Assembly: GCA_033283165.1 (NCBI GenBank) | Contig: JAWMQL010000007.1 | Span: forward strand, 62,001 to 126,000 | Origin: JAWMQL01 sp033283165 | GTDB lineage: Bacteria > Pseudomonadota > Gammaproteobacteria > Pseudomonadales > Halieaceae | Direction of reading: 5' to 3' | DNA length: 64,000 nucleotides | Shown here: positions 39,806-48,450 of the stretch, in pieces | Layout: the number at the start of each line of letters is the position of its first letter | Numbering within the stretch: position 1 is the first letter of the stretch | Notes under the pieces: model-generated | Databases searched by the model: none | Seen by the model: the letters and a program-made list of their open reading frames with translations, nothing else | Told to the model about the DNA's origin: nothing | Translations under genes and position numbers: made by a program

Positions 39806-42280
39806 CTAATAGCGCTTCCTGTGCCCCGTCTTGCCCTTGCCGCCCCGCTTGGCGCCGGCCTTCTTGTCACTGCCCTGGCGCGACCCGGTCTGGCGTGACC
39901 CGGTCTGGCGCGACCCGGTCTGGCGCGACCCGGTCTGGCGTGACCCGGATTTGTTTTGACCCTTGCCGGCCTTGGCCTTACCTGTCTTGCCCCTGGCACT
40001 CTTGCCGGTCTCGGCCTTGTCCGCGGCCTGGCCCTTACGGGCCCCACGCCGGGAGGCCTGCGGCGCCTCCAGAAACTCGAGGTCGATCTTCTTGTCGTCC
40101 AGGTCGACCCGCGCCACCTGCACCCGCAGCGGATCACCCAGGCGGAATACACGGCCCGAGCGTTCACCGATCAGGCGCTGGTGGGCATTGTCGAAATTGT
40201 AGTAGTCCCCGGGCAGGCCGCTGATGTGGACCAGCCCCTCGATATAGAGGTCTTTCAGCTCCACGAACAGGCCGAAACTGGTGACGGCGGCAATGACCCC
40301 GTCGAACTCGTCGCCCACGTGCTCCTGCAGGTACTCACACTTGAGCCAGGCCTCCACCTCGCGGGTGGCGTCATCGGCCCGTCGCTCGGTCATGGAACAG
40401 TGCTCGCCCAGGGCCACCATGTCGCGCTGGTCGTAGGGATAGATGCGCTTCTTCGGGATAGGCTCGGCGCCCGCCACCCGCTGCACCAGCTTGCTGCCCT
40501 GATCCGAGCGCACCACGCGGCGGATGCCGCGGTGTACCAGCAGGTCCGGGTAGCGGCGGATGGGCGAGGTGAAGTGCGCGTAGGCCGGGTAGTGCAGGCC
40601 GAAGTGGCCGCCGTTATCGGGCTGGTACACCGCCTGGCTGAGCGAGCGCAGCATCATGGTCTGGATCACGTGGGCATCGGGCCGCTCCGCCACCTGCTCC
40701 AGCAGCGCCTGGTAATGGGCCGGGGTGGGCTTCTCGCCACCCTGCAGGTCCAACCCCAGTTCTCCCAGGAACGCACGCAGATTCTCCAGTCGTTCCAGGC
40801 TGGGACCCTCGTGCACCCGGAACAGGGTCGGCAGGGCATGGGTTTCGAAAAAGCGCGCCGCCGCCACGTTGGCGCACAGCATGCACTCCTCGATCAGCTT
40901 GTGGGCGTCGTTGCGCACCACCGGCACGATCGCCTCGATCTTGCGCTGCTCGTTGAACAGAATGCGGGTTTCCACGGTCTCGAAATCGATCGCCCCGCGC
41001 TGGTCCCGGGCCGCGCGCAGTACCTTGTACAGGCTGTGCAGGCGCTGCAGGTCGGGCACCCGGGCCTTGTCCACCTCGGGCTGACTGCCCTTCTCCAGCA
41101 CGTCCCCCACCTGGGTATAGGTCAGGCGGGCGTGGGAGTGGATGATCGCCTCATAAAACTGGAACGACTTGAGATTGCCGGCCCGGCCAAGCTCCATCTC
41201 GCACACCATCGCCAGGCGATCCACCTGCGGCTTCAGTGAGCACAGGCCGTTGGACAGGGCCTCCGGCAGCATGGGCACCACCCGCTCGGGGAAGTACACC
41301 GAGTTGCCCCGGTGGATGGCCTCCTCATCCAGCGCCGAGCCGGGCCGCACATAGTGGGAAACATCCGCGATGGCCACCCACAGGCGCCAGCCCCCGAAGC
41401 GCCGCTTCTCGCAATAGACGGCGTCATCAAAGTCCCGTGCGTCCTCCCCGTCGATAGTGACAAAGGCCAGGTCGCGCAAATCGACCCGGTTTTCCTTGTC
41501 CTCCTCCCTCGGTTCGTGCTCCAGCCGGCCCGCCTCGTCCAGCACCGCCTCGGGCCACTCCCAGGGTATATTGTGCGAGCGGATCGCCACGTCGATCTCC
41601 AGCCCCGGGTCCAGGTGGTCGCCCAGTATCTCGTCGATCCGGCCCTTCGGGCCCAGCTGCCGCGTGGGGTAGTCGGTGATCACCGCGGTGACGATCTGGC
41701 CGTGCCGGGCCTCGCCCTTCTGCTGCGGTGGAATGAGAATCTGCTGGCTGATGCGGGAGTTGTCCGGGATCACGAAACCGATCCCGCTCTCCTCGTGATA
41801 GCGGCCCACCACGGACTTGTGGCTGCGCTCCAGTATCTCCACCACCTTGCCTTCCAGGCGGCCGCGGCGGTCCTCGCCGGTCACCGAGACCAGCACCTCG
41901 TCGCCGTCGAATACAGCGCGCATCTGGCGCGCGCTGAGGTAGACGTCCTCGCCGCCCTCCAGCGGCACGGCAAAGCCATAGCCGTCCCGGTGCCCCTGCA
42001 CCCGGCAGCGCAGCAGGTGGAGGCGGTCCACCAGGCCATAGGCGCCGCGACGATTGAGCATCAGCTGACCGTCCCGCTCCATGGCCCGCAGCCGCTTGCG
42101 CAGGGCCTCGAGCTGCTCGTGATCCTCCAGGGCCAATTCGCTGGCGATCTGGTTGGGGTTAAGGGGCTGCTCGGCCCGGGTCAGCAGTTCGAGAATGAAT
42201 TCGCGGCTGGGGATGGGGTTGTCGTAACGGGCCGCCTCGCGCTTGGCGTGGGGGTCCTTGGGCTTGCCTTTCTTGGCCAT
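39806..42280 (-). CDS. rnr: ribonuclease R
   Basis: Start ATG at 42280 (MAKKGKPKDPHAKREAARYD), giving 824 residues; the frame is open further upstream. Domains in order: winged helix (REFILELLTRAEQPLNPNQI), two cold-shock domains, the RNB catalytic domain with VTIDGEDARDFDDAVYCEK (Asp cluster binding magnesium), an S1 domain (GDEFDGVIAAVTSFGLFVEL) and a Lys-rich tail. The enzyme is a 3'-5' exoribonuclease that degrades structured RNA. The tail contains a GSRQT repeat (see 39875-39949). It is divergent from tRNA-Leu. Confidence 0.97.
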   Translation of the reverse strand: MAKKGKPKDPHAKREAARYDNPIPSREFILELLTRAEQPLNPNQIASELALEDHEQLEALRKRLRAMERDGQLMLNRRGAYGLVDRLHLLRCRVQGHRDGYGFAVPLEGGEDVYLSARQMRAVFDGDEVLVSVTGEDRRGRLEGKVVEILERSHKSVVGRYHEESGIGFVIPDNSRISQQILIPPQQKGEARHGQIVTAVITDYPTRQLGPKGRIDEILGDHLDPGLEIDVAIRSHNIPWEWPEAVLDEAGRLEHEPREEDKENRVDLRDLAFVTIDGEDARDFDDAVYCEKRRFGGWRLWVAIADVSHYVRPGSALDEEAIHRGNSVYFPERVVPMLPEALSNGLCSLKPQVDRLAMVCEMELGRAGNLKSFQFYEAIIHSHARLTYTQVGDVLEKGSQPEVDKARVPDLQRLHSLYKVLRAARDQRGAIDFETVETRILFNEQRKIEAIVPVVRNDAHKLIEECMLCANVAAARFFETHALPTLFRVHEGPSLERLENLRAFLGELGLDLQGGEKPTPAHYQALLEQVAERPDAHVIQTMMLRSLSQAVYQPDNGGHFGLHYPAYAHFTSPIRRYPDLLVHRGIRRVVRSDQGSKLVQRVAGAEPIPKKRIYPYDQRDMVALGEHCSMTERRADDATREVEAWLKCEYLQEHVGDEFDGVIAAVTSFGLFVELKDLYIEGLVHISGLPGDYYNFDNAHQRLIGERSGRVFRLGDPLRVQVARVDLDDKKIDLEFLEAPQASRRGARKGQAADKAETGKSARGKTGKAKAGKGQNKSGSRQTGSRQTGSRQTGSRQTGSRQGSDKKAGAKRGGKGKTGHRKRY
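39875..39949 (-). repeat. five tandem 15-bp units in the rnr tail
   Basis: Five copies of CTGGCG[CT]GACCCGG[TA] encode (GSRQT)n in the basic C-terminal tail of RNase R. The units differ at only one or two bases, so slippage could change tail length in frame. Confidence 0.92.
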
Positions 42281-42372
42281 GTGAGGTGCCGTCCTGGCGG
42301 CGAGAACAAAGGAGTTTGAAGTTTGATTCCGGGCATTATACTCGAGGAGAGCCTGACCCGCCTCATCGGGCG

Positions 42373-42401
42373 TTGACAAAGCCGTGGCGGAAATATAAAG
42401 T
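42373..42401 (+). promoter_or_regulatory. promoter of tRNA-Leu
   Basis: A perfect -35 TTGACA (42373-42378) is followed after 15 to 17 bases by TATAAAGT, read as TATAAA or TAAAGT. A GC-rich discriminator (GCGCGCC) follows, as expected for a stable-RNA promoter. The tRNA begins about 38 bases further on. Confidence 0.75.
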
Positions 42402-42438
42402 GCGCGCCCTCGGGTCACTCCAACCAGACCCAACCGCT

Positions 42439-42525
42439 GCCCAGGTGGTGAAATTGGTAGACACGCTAGCTTCAGGTGCTAGTGCTCGAAAGGGCGTGGA
42501 GGTTCAAGTCCTCTCCTGGGCACCA
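42439..42525 (+). tRNA. tRNA-Leu (anticodon CAG)
   Basis: 87 bases including an encoded CCA end. The acceptor stem GCCCAGG pairs with CCTGGGC, the D arm has GGTAGAC, the anticodon stem CTAGC/GCTAG encloses loop TTCAGGT with CAG, a long class-II variable arm follows, and the T arm contains GTTCAAGTC. A position upstream of rnr is typical. Confidence 0.97.
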
Positions 42526-42535
42526 TCTTTATTCG

Positions 42536-42559
42536 AAAGGCCGGCTATTGCCGGCTTTT
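42536..42559 (+). terminator. intrinsic terminator after tRNA-Leu
   Basis: AAGGCCGGC, loop TATT, GCCGGC then TTTT, directly downstream of the tRNA CCA end. Confidence 0.75.
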
Positions 42560-42664
42560 GTCGTTTCTGGGACCCGGCGTTCCGGGTATTATGGCCCCTG
42601 CCGCCACCGATCGGGCCACTTTCGGCCACAGGCGGCTAACTCTGGCGTGGAGGAAGGAGTCACC

Positions 42665-42883
42665 ATGGACCTGTTGGAAGTCACCGAAAAGCGCAGGATG
42701 GGGCGGGAGGAAGCGGCCCGGTTCCTGCACCAGATCGCCGACGCGCTCGCCCGTCACAACGCCGTGGATTTCGCCCGCAACGGGGTGAAGGTCAACGTGA
42801 AAGTCCCCGACGAGGTCACGGTCGAGTTTGAAGTCGAGATCGAGAGCGACGAATCGAGTATCGAGATCGAGATCAGTTGGTGA
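42665..42883 (+). CDS. amphi-Trp domain protein
   Basis: A 72-residue protein whose start ATG at 42665 has AGGAAGGAG about 5 bases upstream. It matches the amphi-Trp family: VTEKRRMGREEAARFLHQIA, a central VKVNVKVPDEVTVEFEVEIE and a final Trp (IEIEISW). The family is small and its function is not established. The gene is convergent with the MshN-like gene (12 bases apart). Confidence 0.85.
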   Translation: MDLLEVTEKRRMGREEAARFLHQIADALARHNAVDFARNGVKVNVKVPDEVTVEFEVEIESDESSIEIEISW

Positions 42884-42895
42884 TCAGCCTCGGGC

Positions 42896-43960
42896 TCAGC
42901 CCCGGGCGCGCTGATAACCGTCCTGCGCCAACCAGGCCCTGACCGCCTCACGCTGCTGCATGTAAAGGGCTCGGCCATCTGTCAGCCTGAGAAAAACACG
43001 AAAGCTGCGCTTGGCCTCCGTCACCGCGCCCAGGGCCTGTTGTGAATAGCCCTGGTTGAGAAAGATCTCCGGTACGTCCGGGTGCCGCTGCGCCACTGCT
43101 TCCAGAATCCGCAGGGCCCCCGGGTGGTCCCCCTGTTCCTGCCTCAGAATCGCCTGCTGCACCGCGATCTGGGCATTATCCGGCATCAGCGTCCGCGCCG
43201 AGGCGAAGGCCAGTTCGGCCTGTTCGAGCTGGCCCAACCCCAGGTGGGCGCTGCCCTTGACGAGCCAGAAATCCGCGCGGTTTTCGGGGATGGGATCGAG
43301 TGCGGCCAGTGCGGCCAGTGCCCGCGGGTAGCCGCCGCTGGCCAGGGCCAGGCGGGCCTGCTCGATCGCCGCGTCGGTGGCGCTGGTCTGGACCGGGGCC
43401 ACCGCGGAGGACTCCGCCCAGGCCACCTGTTCGGGCTCGGCGGACGCAACCGCGGCGGCGGGCGTCGCGGCCGCCCGGGGGCTTACCGGGGCCGGGGTCT
43501 CCGGCTGCGCTGGCCGCTCTGGCTCAGCCAATTCTTCCGGCGCCGCCGTCTTCTCAGGCAGTGCGGCCCTGGTCGGTTCGGGGGCGATGACCGCCTCGTA
43601 GGTCACCCCGGCCAGCTGGATGGGCTCCTGGCGCCCGGTGGCAGGCGTTGCCCGGGGCGCCGCGGCCGGTTCGGCGCCGGGCTCCACCGGGAGAATCGGT
43701 TGATCCGGTACCCATCGCGCGTCATCCCGCGAAGGCACCATGACCACCGGCACGGCCCCGATACCACCGCCCTGGGCCAGGGGCTGCCAGAACGTCATGG
43801 CAATCCCCGCCACGAGTAACACGATGGCGATTGTCGCCGAGCGAACCGGAAAGAAGCGCCGCCCGGCCGGGCGGCGCTCGGTGCCGAGGCAGTCCATGCG
43901 CGCCTCGGGCAGGCCGCTGTCGGCTTCCAGGCGCTCCAGGGTGCTGTAAATGATGCTCAT
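42896..43960 (-). CDS. MshN-like TPR protein of the MSHA-type pilus
   Basis: A 354-residue inner-membrane protein: short cytoplasmic start (MSIIYSTLERLEADSG), one transmembrane helix at about 43-62 (SATIAIVLLVAGIAMTFWQP), a Pro/Ala/Glu-rich linker of about 110 residues and TPR repeats from about 195 (NRADFWLVKGSAHLGLGQLE, AQIAVQQAILRQEQGDHPGA). This is the MshN layout. It is the last gene of the pilus operon, 24 bases after the mshM-like gene, and probably helps organise the assembly machine. Confidence 0.8.
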   Translation of the reverse strand: MSIIYSTLERLEADSGLPEARMDCLGTERRPAGRRFFPVRSATIAIVLLVAGIAMTFWQPLAQGGGIGAVPVVMVPSRDDARWVPDQPILPVEPGAEPAAAPRATPATGRQEPIQLAGVTYEAVIAPEPTRAALPEKTAAPEELAEPERPAQPETPAPVSPRAAATPAAAVASAEPEQVAWAESSAVAPVQTSATDAAIEQARLALASGGYPRALAALAALDPIPENRADFWLVKGSAHLGLGQLEQAELAFASARTLMPDNAQIAVQQAILRQEQGDHPGALRILEAVAQRHPDVPEIFLNQGYSQQALGAVTEAKRSFRVFLRLTDGRALYMQQREAVRAWLAQDGYQRARG

Positions 43961-43984
43961 GAGTTCCTGTCCCCTGCCCCGCGA

Positions 43985-44851
43985 TTACATGGCTTCCAGC
44001 GCGATCACCTCACGGGCGGCGCGCTGCATGATGCCGGCATTCACACGGGTTCTGCCGCCGGCATAGGACGCCAGCATGGCGCGTTCGCAAATCTGGTTGA
44101 GCCGACGTGGCACGCCCCCGGCGTGGTGGTGGGCGATCAGGCAGGCGGGCGTGGTGATGTCGAACTGGCCATGGATACGGGCGATCCGCAGCCGGTGGCG
44201 GATATACTCCACGCTCTCCCGGCGACTGAAGGGGCGCAGGCGGTGCCAGACACTGATCCGCTGCCGCAGTGCCCGCATATCCGGTACCTGCAGGGTTTTC
44301 TCCAACTCGTTCTGACCCACCAGCAACAAAGAAATCAGCTTGCGCTTGCCGGTCTCCAGGTTGGAGAGCAGGCGCAGGCCCTCCAGCAGTTCCGGCGGCA
44401 GGCCGTGGGCCTCGTCGATGAGCAGGGCCACCCGCTTGCCCTGGCCGGCCAGTCGCGCCAGGACATTGAACAGTTCGTCGTGCAGGTGGGGGGCGCTCAG
44501 GCCCGTATAGGGCATTCTGCCGGTCAGGTCAGCCAGCAGCGAGGCCAGGAATTCGGCGTAGTTCTGCTGTGGATTGAAGATATAGGCCGTGCGCACATCG
44601 CCGGGCAGATGCTGCATCAGGTAGCGGCACAGCAGGGTCTTGCCCAGGCCGACATCGCCGGTCAGGAGGGTGAAACTGCCGGTTGCCAGCCCGAACCGCA
44701 AATGGCCGATGGCCTCCAGGTACTGCGGATGAGGCACCAGGAATTCCGTGTCCGGGGTGATGCGGAACGGCGCCGTGGCAAAGCCGAGGGCGCCGTAGCA
44801 GCCCTCCAGGTGTCCGCTCAGGTCGTCGGTTGGCGCACAGATCGCGTTCAT
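43985..44851 (-). CDS. mshM: MshM-like AAA ATPase (ExeA family)
   Basis: 288 residues with the ExeA/MshM N-terminus (YGALGFATAPFRITPDTEFL), Walker A LLTGDVGLGKTLLCRYLM, Walker B RVALLIDEAHGLPPELLEGL and sensor-like region LISLLLVGQNELEKTLQVPD. Relatives help place secretins across the cell wall. The start overlaps the mshL stop by 4 bases, so the pair is translationally coupled. Confidence 0.88.
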   Translation of the reverse strand: MNAICAPTDDLSGHLEGCYGALGFATAPFRITPDTEFLVPHPQYLEAIGHLRFGLATGSFTLLTGDVGLGKTLLCRYLMQHLPGDVRTAYIFNPQQNYAEFLASLLADLTGRMPYTGLSAPHLHDELFNVLARLAGQGKRVALLIDEAHGLPPELLEGLRLLSNLETGKRKLISLLLVGQNELEKTLQVPDMRALRQRISVWHRLRPFSRRESVEYIRHRLRIARIHGQFDITTPACLIAHHHAGGVPRRLNQICERAMLASYAGGRTRVNAGIMQRAAREVIALEAM

Positions 44852-46422
44852 TCGACAATATGCGGCGTCAGGAAGATCACCAGTTCCGTACTGGTTTTGC
44901 GATCGTAATCGGCGCTGAACAGCTTGCCCAATCCGGGGATGCTGCCAATTACCGGCACCGAGCGCGTGGTACTGCTCACCGACTCCTGGATCAGGCCGCC
45001 CACCACGATGGTCTCCCCGTCGTAGGTCCGGACCAGGGTCGAACTCTGCTTGATATCCAGTATCGGCGCATTGCTCAGCCCGTCGGGCGAGGTGTCGGTT
45101 CCGGAGATACTGGTCAGCACGGGTGAGACATCCATGGTGATGTCACCGTTTTCCGAGATCTGGGGCGTGACCGTGAGCACCAGGCCCTCGTTGATGGTGG
45201 ACGGCGTATTGGTCACGGTCTGGATCGGCGTGCCACCGGCCACCGGGGTAATCGTCGTGGTGGTGGTGAAGAAGGTGCGCTCGGTGCCCACCCGCACGAT
45301 GGCCGACTGGTTGTTCAGGGTGCGCACTTTCGGCTGCGAGACGACTTTGACCTCACCCTGTTCCTTGAGCGCCGCCAGCGCGGCATCGATGCCTTCCAGG
45401 GTGCCGTCGAAAGCCCGCACGTAGGTGCCGCCCAGGGTCGGCGGCAGTGCCGGAAAGCCCCCCGCGGGGCTGTCGATGATCACGTCTGTGCTGAGTTTCA
45501 GGTAGCCGAAGTCGATCTCGTTCCAGTCGATACCGAGCGCCCGGTCGTCGTTCAACTGTACCTCGACCACCTTGGCCTCGATGTACACCTGGCGCTTGAT
45601 CCCGCCCTTCACCCGGGCCAGGAACTCCTCGACGTTCTTCATGCGGGCCCTGGACGTGGTGACCTGGATGGTCCCCGACAGGCGATCGATCACCAGCCGG
45701 CCCGCCGACTCGCGCAGGCGCTGGGTCAGGGTGGTGGTGATATTGGTATCCCGGTCGGTCTGGATGGTAGTTTCCATGGGGCGCTCGCGACCGGCGTAGT
45801 CGTCATCGCTGCGCTCCAGGATGCGCTCGAGTTGCTCTTCCAGTTCGTTCCAGAAGTTGATCGTGTCGTTCTGGGCGATACTGGAACTGCTGTTGCCGGT
45901 GCTGCCACCGCCGCCGCCACCGCCGCCGGACAGTGATACGCTGGAGGTGCTGTTGCCGTTGCCCGAGCGGACCAGGCGCAGGTAATCGACGGTAAAGTTG
46001 CGCGTCTCCTGGCGGCTGACCCGCACCAGGCCATCCTCCCACTCCCAGGCCAGGCCCAGCGGCTCCAGGACCGCCTCAAACACCTTCTCCAGCGGCAGGT
46101 CCTTCAGGTCCACAGTGACCTGGCCATCCACATCCTGGTCCACCACAATGTTCAGCTTGTAGGCCGTGGCGAGTTGGGACAGGGCCAGCTGCACCGGCTG
46201 CCCGGTCGACCGGAAGCTGTACAACTTGATATCGGCTACCGATTCCGGCAGCGCGAACTTGGGCATGCGACTCTGCACGTCCAGGTCGGCGGCGCGGCGC
46301 GGCGCGGGCTTGAAGTCCAGGTCTCCCGAGGGCACCTGCAGGGGTTCGGTTTCCGTGGTGGCACAACCGGCAAAAAGAAGTGTCGCCAGGACCAGCGTTA
46401 TAGGTTTGTGTAATAAGGTCAT
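44848..46422 (-). CDS. mshL: MSHA-type pilus secretin
   Basis: A 524-residue outer-membrane secretin. The signal is of lipoprotein type (ITLVLATLLFAGCATTETEP). The secretin/TonB short domain at about 75-140 reads VTVDLKDLPLEKVFEAVLEP. A flexible Gly/Ser insert (SLSGGGGGGGGSTGNSSSS) is at about 170. Then come an N1-like domain (RQVYIEAKVVEVQLNDDRAL) and the C-terminal secretin core with VVSQPKVRTLNNQSAIVRVG, EGLVLTVTPQISENGDITMD and VPVIGSIPGLGKLFSADYDR. It forms the channel for the pilus. Confidence 0.93.
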   Translation of the reverse strand: MTLLHKPITLVLATLLFAGCATTETEPLQVPSGDLDFKPAPRRAADLDVQSRMPKFALPESVADIKLYSFRSTGQPVQLALSQLATAYKLNIVVDQDVDGQVTVDLKDLPLEKVFEAVLEPLGLAWEWEDGLVRVSRQETRNFTVDYLRLVRSGNGNSTSSVSLSGGGGGGGGSTGNSSSSIAQNDTINFWNELEEQLERILERSDDDYAGRERPMETTIQTDRDTNITTTLTQRLRESAGRLVIDRLSGTIQVTTSRARMKNVEEFLARVKGGIKRQVYIEAKVVEVQLNDDRALGIDWNEIDFGYLKLSTDVIIDSPAGGFPALPPTLGGTYVRAFDGTLEGIDAALAALKEQGEVKVVSQPKVRTLNNQSAIVRVGTERTFFTTTTTITPVAGGTPIQTVTNTPSTINEGLVLTVTPQISENGDITMDVSPVLTSISGTDTSPDGLSNAPILDIKQSSTLVRTYDGETIVVGGLIQESVSSTTRSVPVIGSIPGLGKLFSADYDRKTSTELVIFLTPHIVE

Positions 46423-46437
46423 AGCATTTTCCTGGTT

Positions 46438-46965
46438 CTAGGGTTGCGGCGAGTCAAAAGTGGCCCAGAAATTCCTGTTCAGGGCCGTCTCCTGCTGCCC
46501 GGTCGGTGATTCTTTCAGCGCCGGATCCGTGCCCGGTTGCACGGGCGGCGGCAGTTCGTGTAGCGGGCGCATGGGCAGGCGACGCACGCTGTTGCCCTGG
46601 GCCAGTTCCACCCCATCGGCGCCGATGTGTCTTACCAGGTAGCCGTCGACGCTGTCCCCCTCTCGCAGCACCTGGCCGTTGATGGTGGCAAAATTCACGT
46701 CCGAGCCGGTCATGACACTGTGCAGGACCAGGGTCGGTTCCGGCTTCTCCGGGCGAGGCGGTACCTGCGGCAGGAAGGCGCTGACCTTGATATCGGTGGT
46801 TTCGTCCACGTGCGGACGAACCAATGCCGATGCAGACGGATCCTCCAGTTGCGGCACCGAAGGCAGCCGGTAGCGCCCCGGATCGTTGTCCGTCCAATGG
46901 GAGGCGGCAAACCAGGCTGCTGTCACCGCGATGGGTAAGGCTGTGAAGTGAATATAGGGATGCAT
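46438..46965 (-). CDS. MshK/GspC-PilP-like periplasmic protein
   Basis: 175 residues with an N-terminal hydrophobic segment (FTALPIAVTAAWFAASHW), a Pro-rich linker and a small beta domain of the PilP/GspC homology type (LVLHSVMTGSDVNFATINGQ, REGDSVDGYLVRHIGADGVE). Such proteins link the inner-membrane platform to the secretin. The start has GAGGAA and lies 8 bases after the PilO-like gene. Confidence 0.72.
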   Translation of the reverse strand: MHPYIHFTALPIAVTAAWFAASHWTDNDPGRYRLPSVPQLEDPSASALVRPHVDETTDIKVSAFLPQVPPRPEKPEPTLVLHSVMTGSDVNFATINGQVLREGDSVDGYLVRHIGADGVELAQGNSVRRLPMRPLHELPPPVQPGTDPALKESPTGQQETALNRNFWATFDSPQP

Positions 46966-46973
46966 GGTATTCC

Positions 46974-47441
46974 TCAGCGTTTTACGACGGCTAGCGATGA
47001 AGTGGCCGCGACCTCGTCGGAGAACAGCAGAACTTTCCGCCCTTCGAGGTTCAGTGCCACCCGGGGCAACAGTCCGAGTTTCTTGTTTTCATTGCGCCAG
47101 GCCAGCTGAAAGCGCTGCAGGAAGAAATGCCCGTCGCGCTGGTACAGCTTGTCCAGCAAGGGTGCGATCTGCTTGAATTCCTGCGGCGAGAATTCACTGA
47201 CCACGGCGAAGGGCTGCTGGCGATCGATATTCCGGTCGCTCATGTCAGCCAGCAAAGCCACGTACTTGTCCGCCTGTTGCCTGGCGGTTTCCAGCTGCGA
47301 GTGGGCGCGGTCCACACTGCGCAGTGCCTGCCGGGCGTCTTCGACCCGCTGTGACGCCACAGCGGCGTAGTACACCGCCACGCCCAGCACCACCGCGCCG
47401 AGGATCAGCACCCGCAGGGATTTGTTGGTGAAGGAAGTCAT
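46974..47441 (-). CDS. MshJ/PilO-like inner-membrane protein
   Basis: The start is taken at ATG 47441 (MTSFTNKSLRVLILGAVVLG) with GAGGTGAG upstream, giving 155 residues; the open frame continues upstream into the pilin gene without support. There is one transmembrane helix at about 9-29, then a coiled coil and a small periplasmic domain (FFLQRFQLAWRNENKKLGLL). This matches the PilO/MshJ type, which assembles with PilN-like proteins. Confidence 0.7.
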   Translation of the reverse strand: MTSFTNKSLRVLILGAVVLGVAVYYAAVASQRVEDARQALRSVDRAHSQLETARQQADKYVALLADMSDRNIDRQQPFAVVSEFSPQEFKQIAPLLDKLYQRDGHFFLQRFQLAWRNENKKLGLLPRVALNLEGRKVLLFSDEVAATSSLAVVKR

Positions 47442-47448
47442 AGGCTGC

Positions 47449-48450
47449 TCACCTCGATGTACACGTGGTGGAGGTACACACCACATCGGTGCGACCGTCA
47501 TTGTTGGAGTCCAGAGAGGCCGCGGTGCCACTGAACTGCAGCGAACTGCAGCTGGTGTTGCCGTGAACCTCCAGGGGTGTGTTCTCCGGCAGGCAGCCCA
47601 GACTGGCGCTGGTGCCGCGATCAACGGTGTAACAGGCGCTGTTCAGTTCGATGCCCATGGCGTTGTTGACGCCATTGATGACCTGCACCAGCTTCTCGCC
47701 GGACAGGCAGAAGTTCAGGCCGCCACCACCACCGCCGCCGCCCGGGCAATCCAGGCTTTCGGCCAGTTCCGACGGGGTCACGGTCAACACCAGGTCTTCG
47801 TAATAACCGTCGTCCTGGGTCCGGGAGTGAACACGGGTCGGGTTCTCAAAGGTCCGGTTGTCTGCCACCGCGGTGGGACAGACCGGGTCGTTCACCGCGC
47901 TCGCGTGGGCATTTTCCAGATTGAAGCAGCGGTCGCTGCCGCGCCCCGCCAGCACGAAGGCCATCGAATTGGCCGCAGTGCAGGCGGCATTGCCGGTGTT
48001 GGCGTTGCCACTGGAGCAGATAGTGGGATTGGGGGGCGAGGGCGGCGGAATCAGCGGATCGATGAGATTCGACAGCGCCGTGCACAGCGAGTTGCCGCTG
48101 GCGGCGATTTCCGCCAGGGTCAGGGTCTCGTTCCCGTCGAACGCAAAGCTCATGCGACGGCTGTCCATGGTCCGCACCCCGAGCAGGTCCAGAGTCGCGG
48201 TGGGATCGCAGCCGGAGGCAACATCGGCGCCGAGGTCGTCGACACAGGGCACGCCCTCGTGGATGCGTATATAGCCCATCAGGGCATTCCTGGCCGTATC
48301 CAGAATGGCCCGGTCCTCCTTGCGCATGGCGTCGTCGTGGACCACCTGAATCATCGGCACCAGCGCGACCGCCAGGATGCCGATGACGATCAGCACCAGG
48401 GCGAGTTCGACGATGGTAAATCCCTTGTGATGGCGCAGCATTGCGTTCAT
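47449..48450 (-). CDS. type IV prepilin-like protein (large pseudopilin)
   Basis: 333 residues with a class-III signal: HHKGFTIVELALVLIVIGIL, cleaved after Gly by the prepilin peptidase, with Glu at +5. The mature chain is long for a pilin, with many Cys (for example CVDDLGADVASGCDPT and a Gly-rich CPGGGGGGGGLNFC) that could form disulfides. Size and single copy suggest a minor pilin or tip protein, in the place MshO/MshP/MshQ-type genes occupy elsewhere. It overlaps the mshG-like stop by 1 base. Confidence 0.85.
   Translation of the reverse strand: MNAMLRHHKGFTIVELALVLIVIGILAVALVPMIQVVHDDAMRKEDRAILDTARNALMGYIRIHEGVPCVDDLGADVASGCDPTATLDLLGVRTMDSRRMSFAFDGNETLTLAEIAASGNSLCTALSNLIDPLIPPPSPPNPTICSSGNANTGNAACTAANSMAFVLAGRGSDRCFNLENAHASAVNDPVCPTAVADNRTFENPTRVHSRTQDDGYYEDLVLTVTPSELAESLDCPGGGGGGGGLNFCLSGEKLVQVINGVNNAMGIELNSACYTVDRGTSASLGCLPENTPLEVHGNTSCSSLQFSGTAASLDSNNDGRTDVVCTSTTCTSR

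Noticed and set aside
39875..39949. Regular 15-bp repeats as a CRISPR array
   Set aside because: There are no spacers; the units are contiguous and encode a protein tail.
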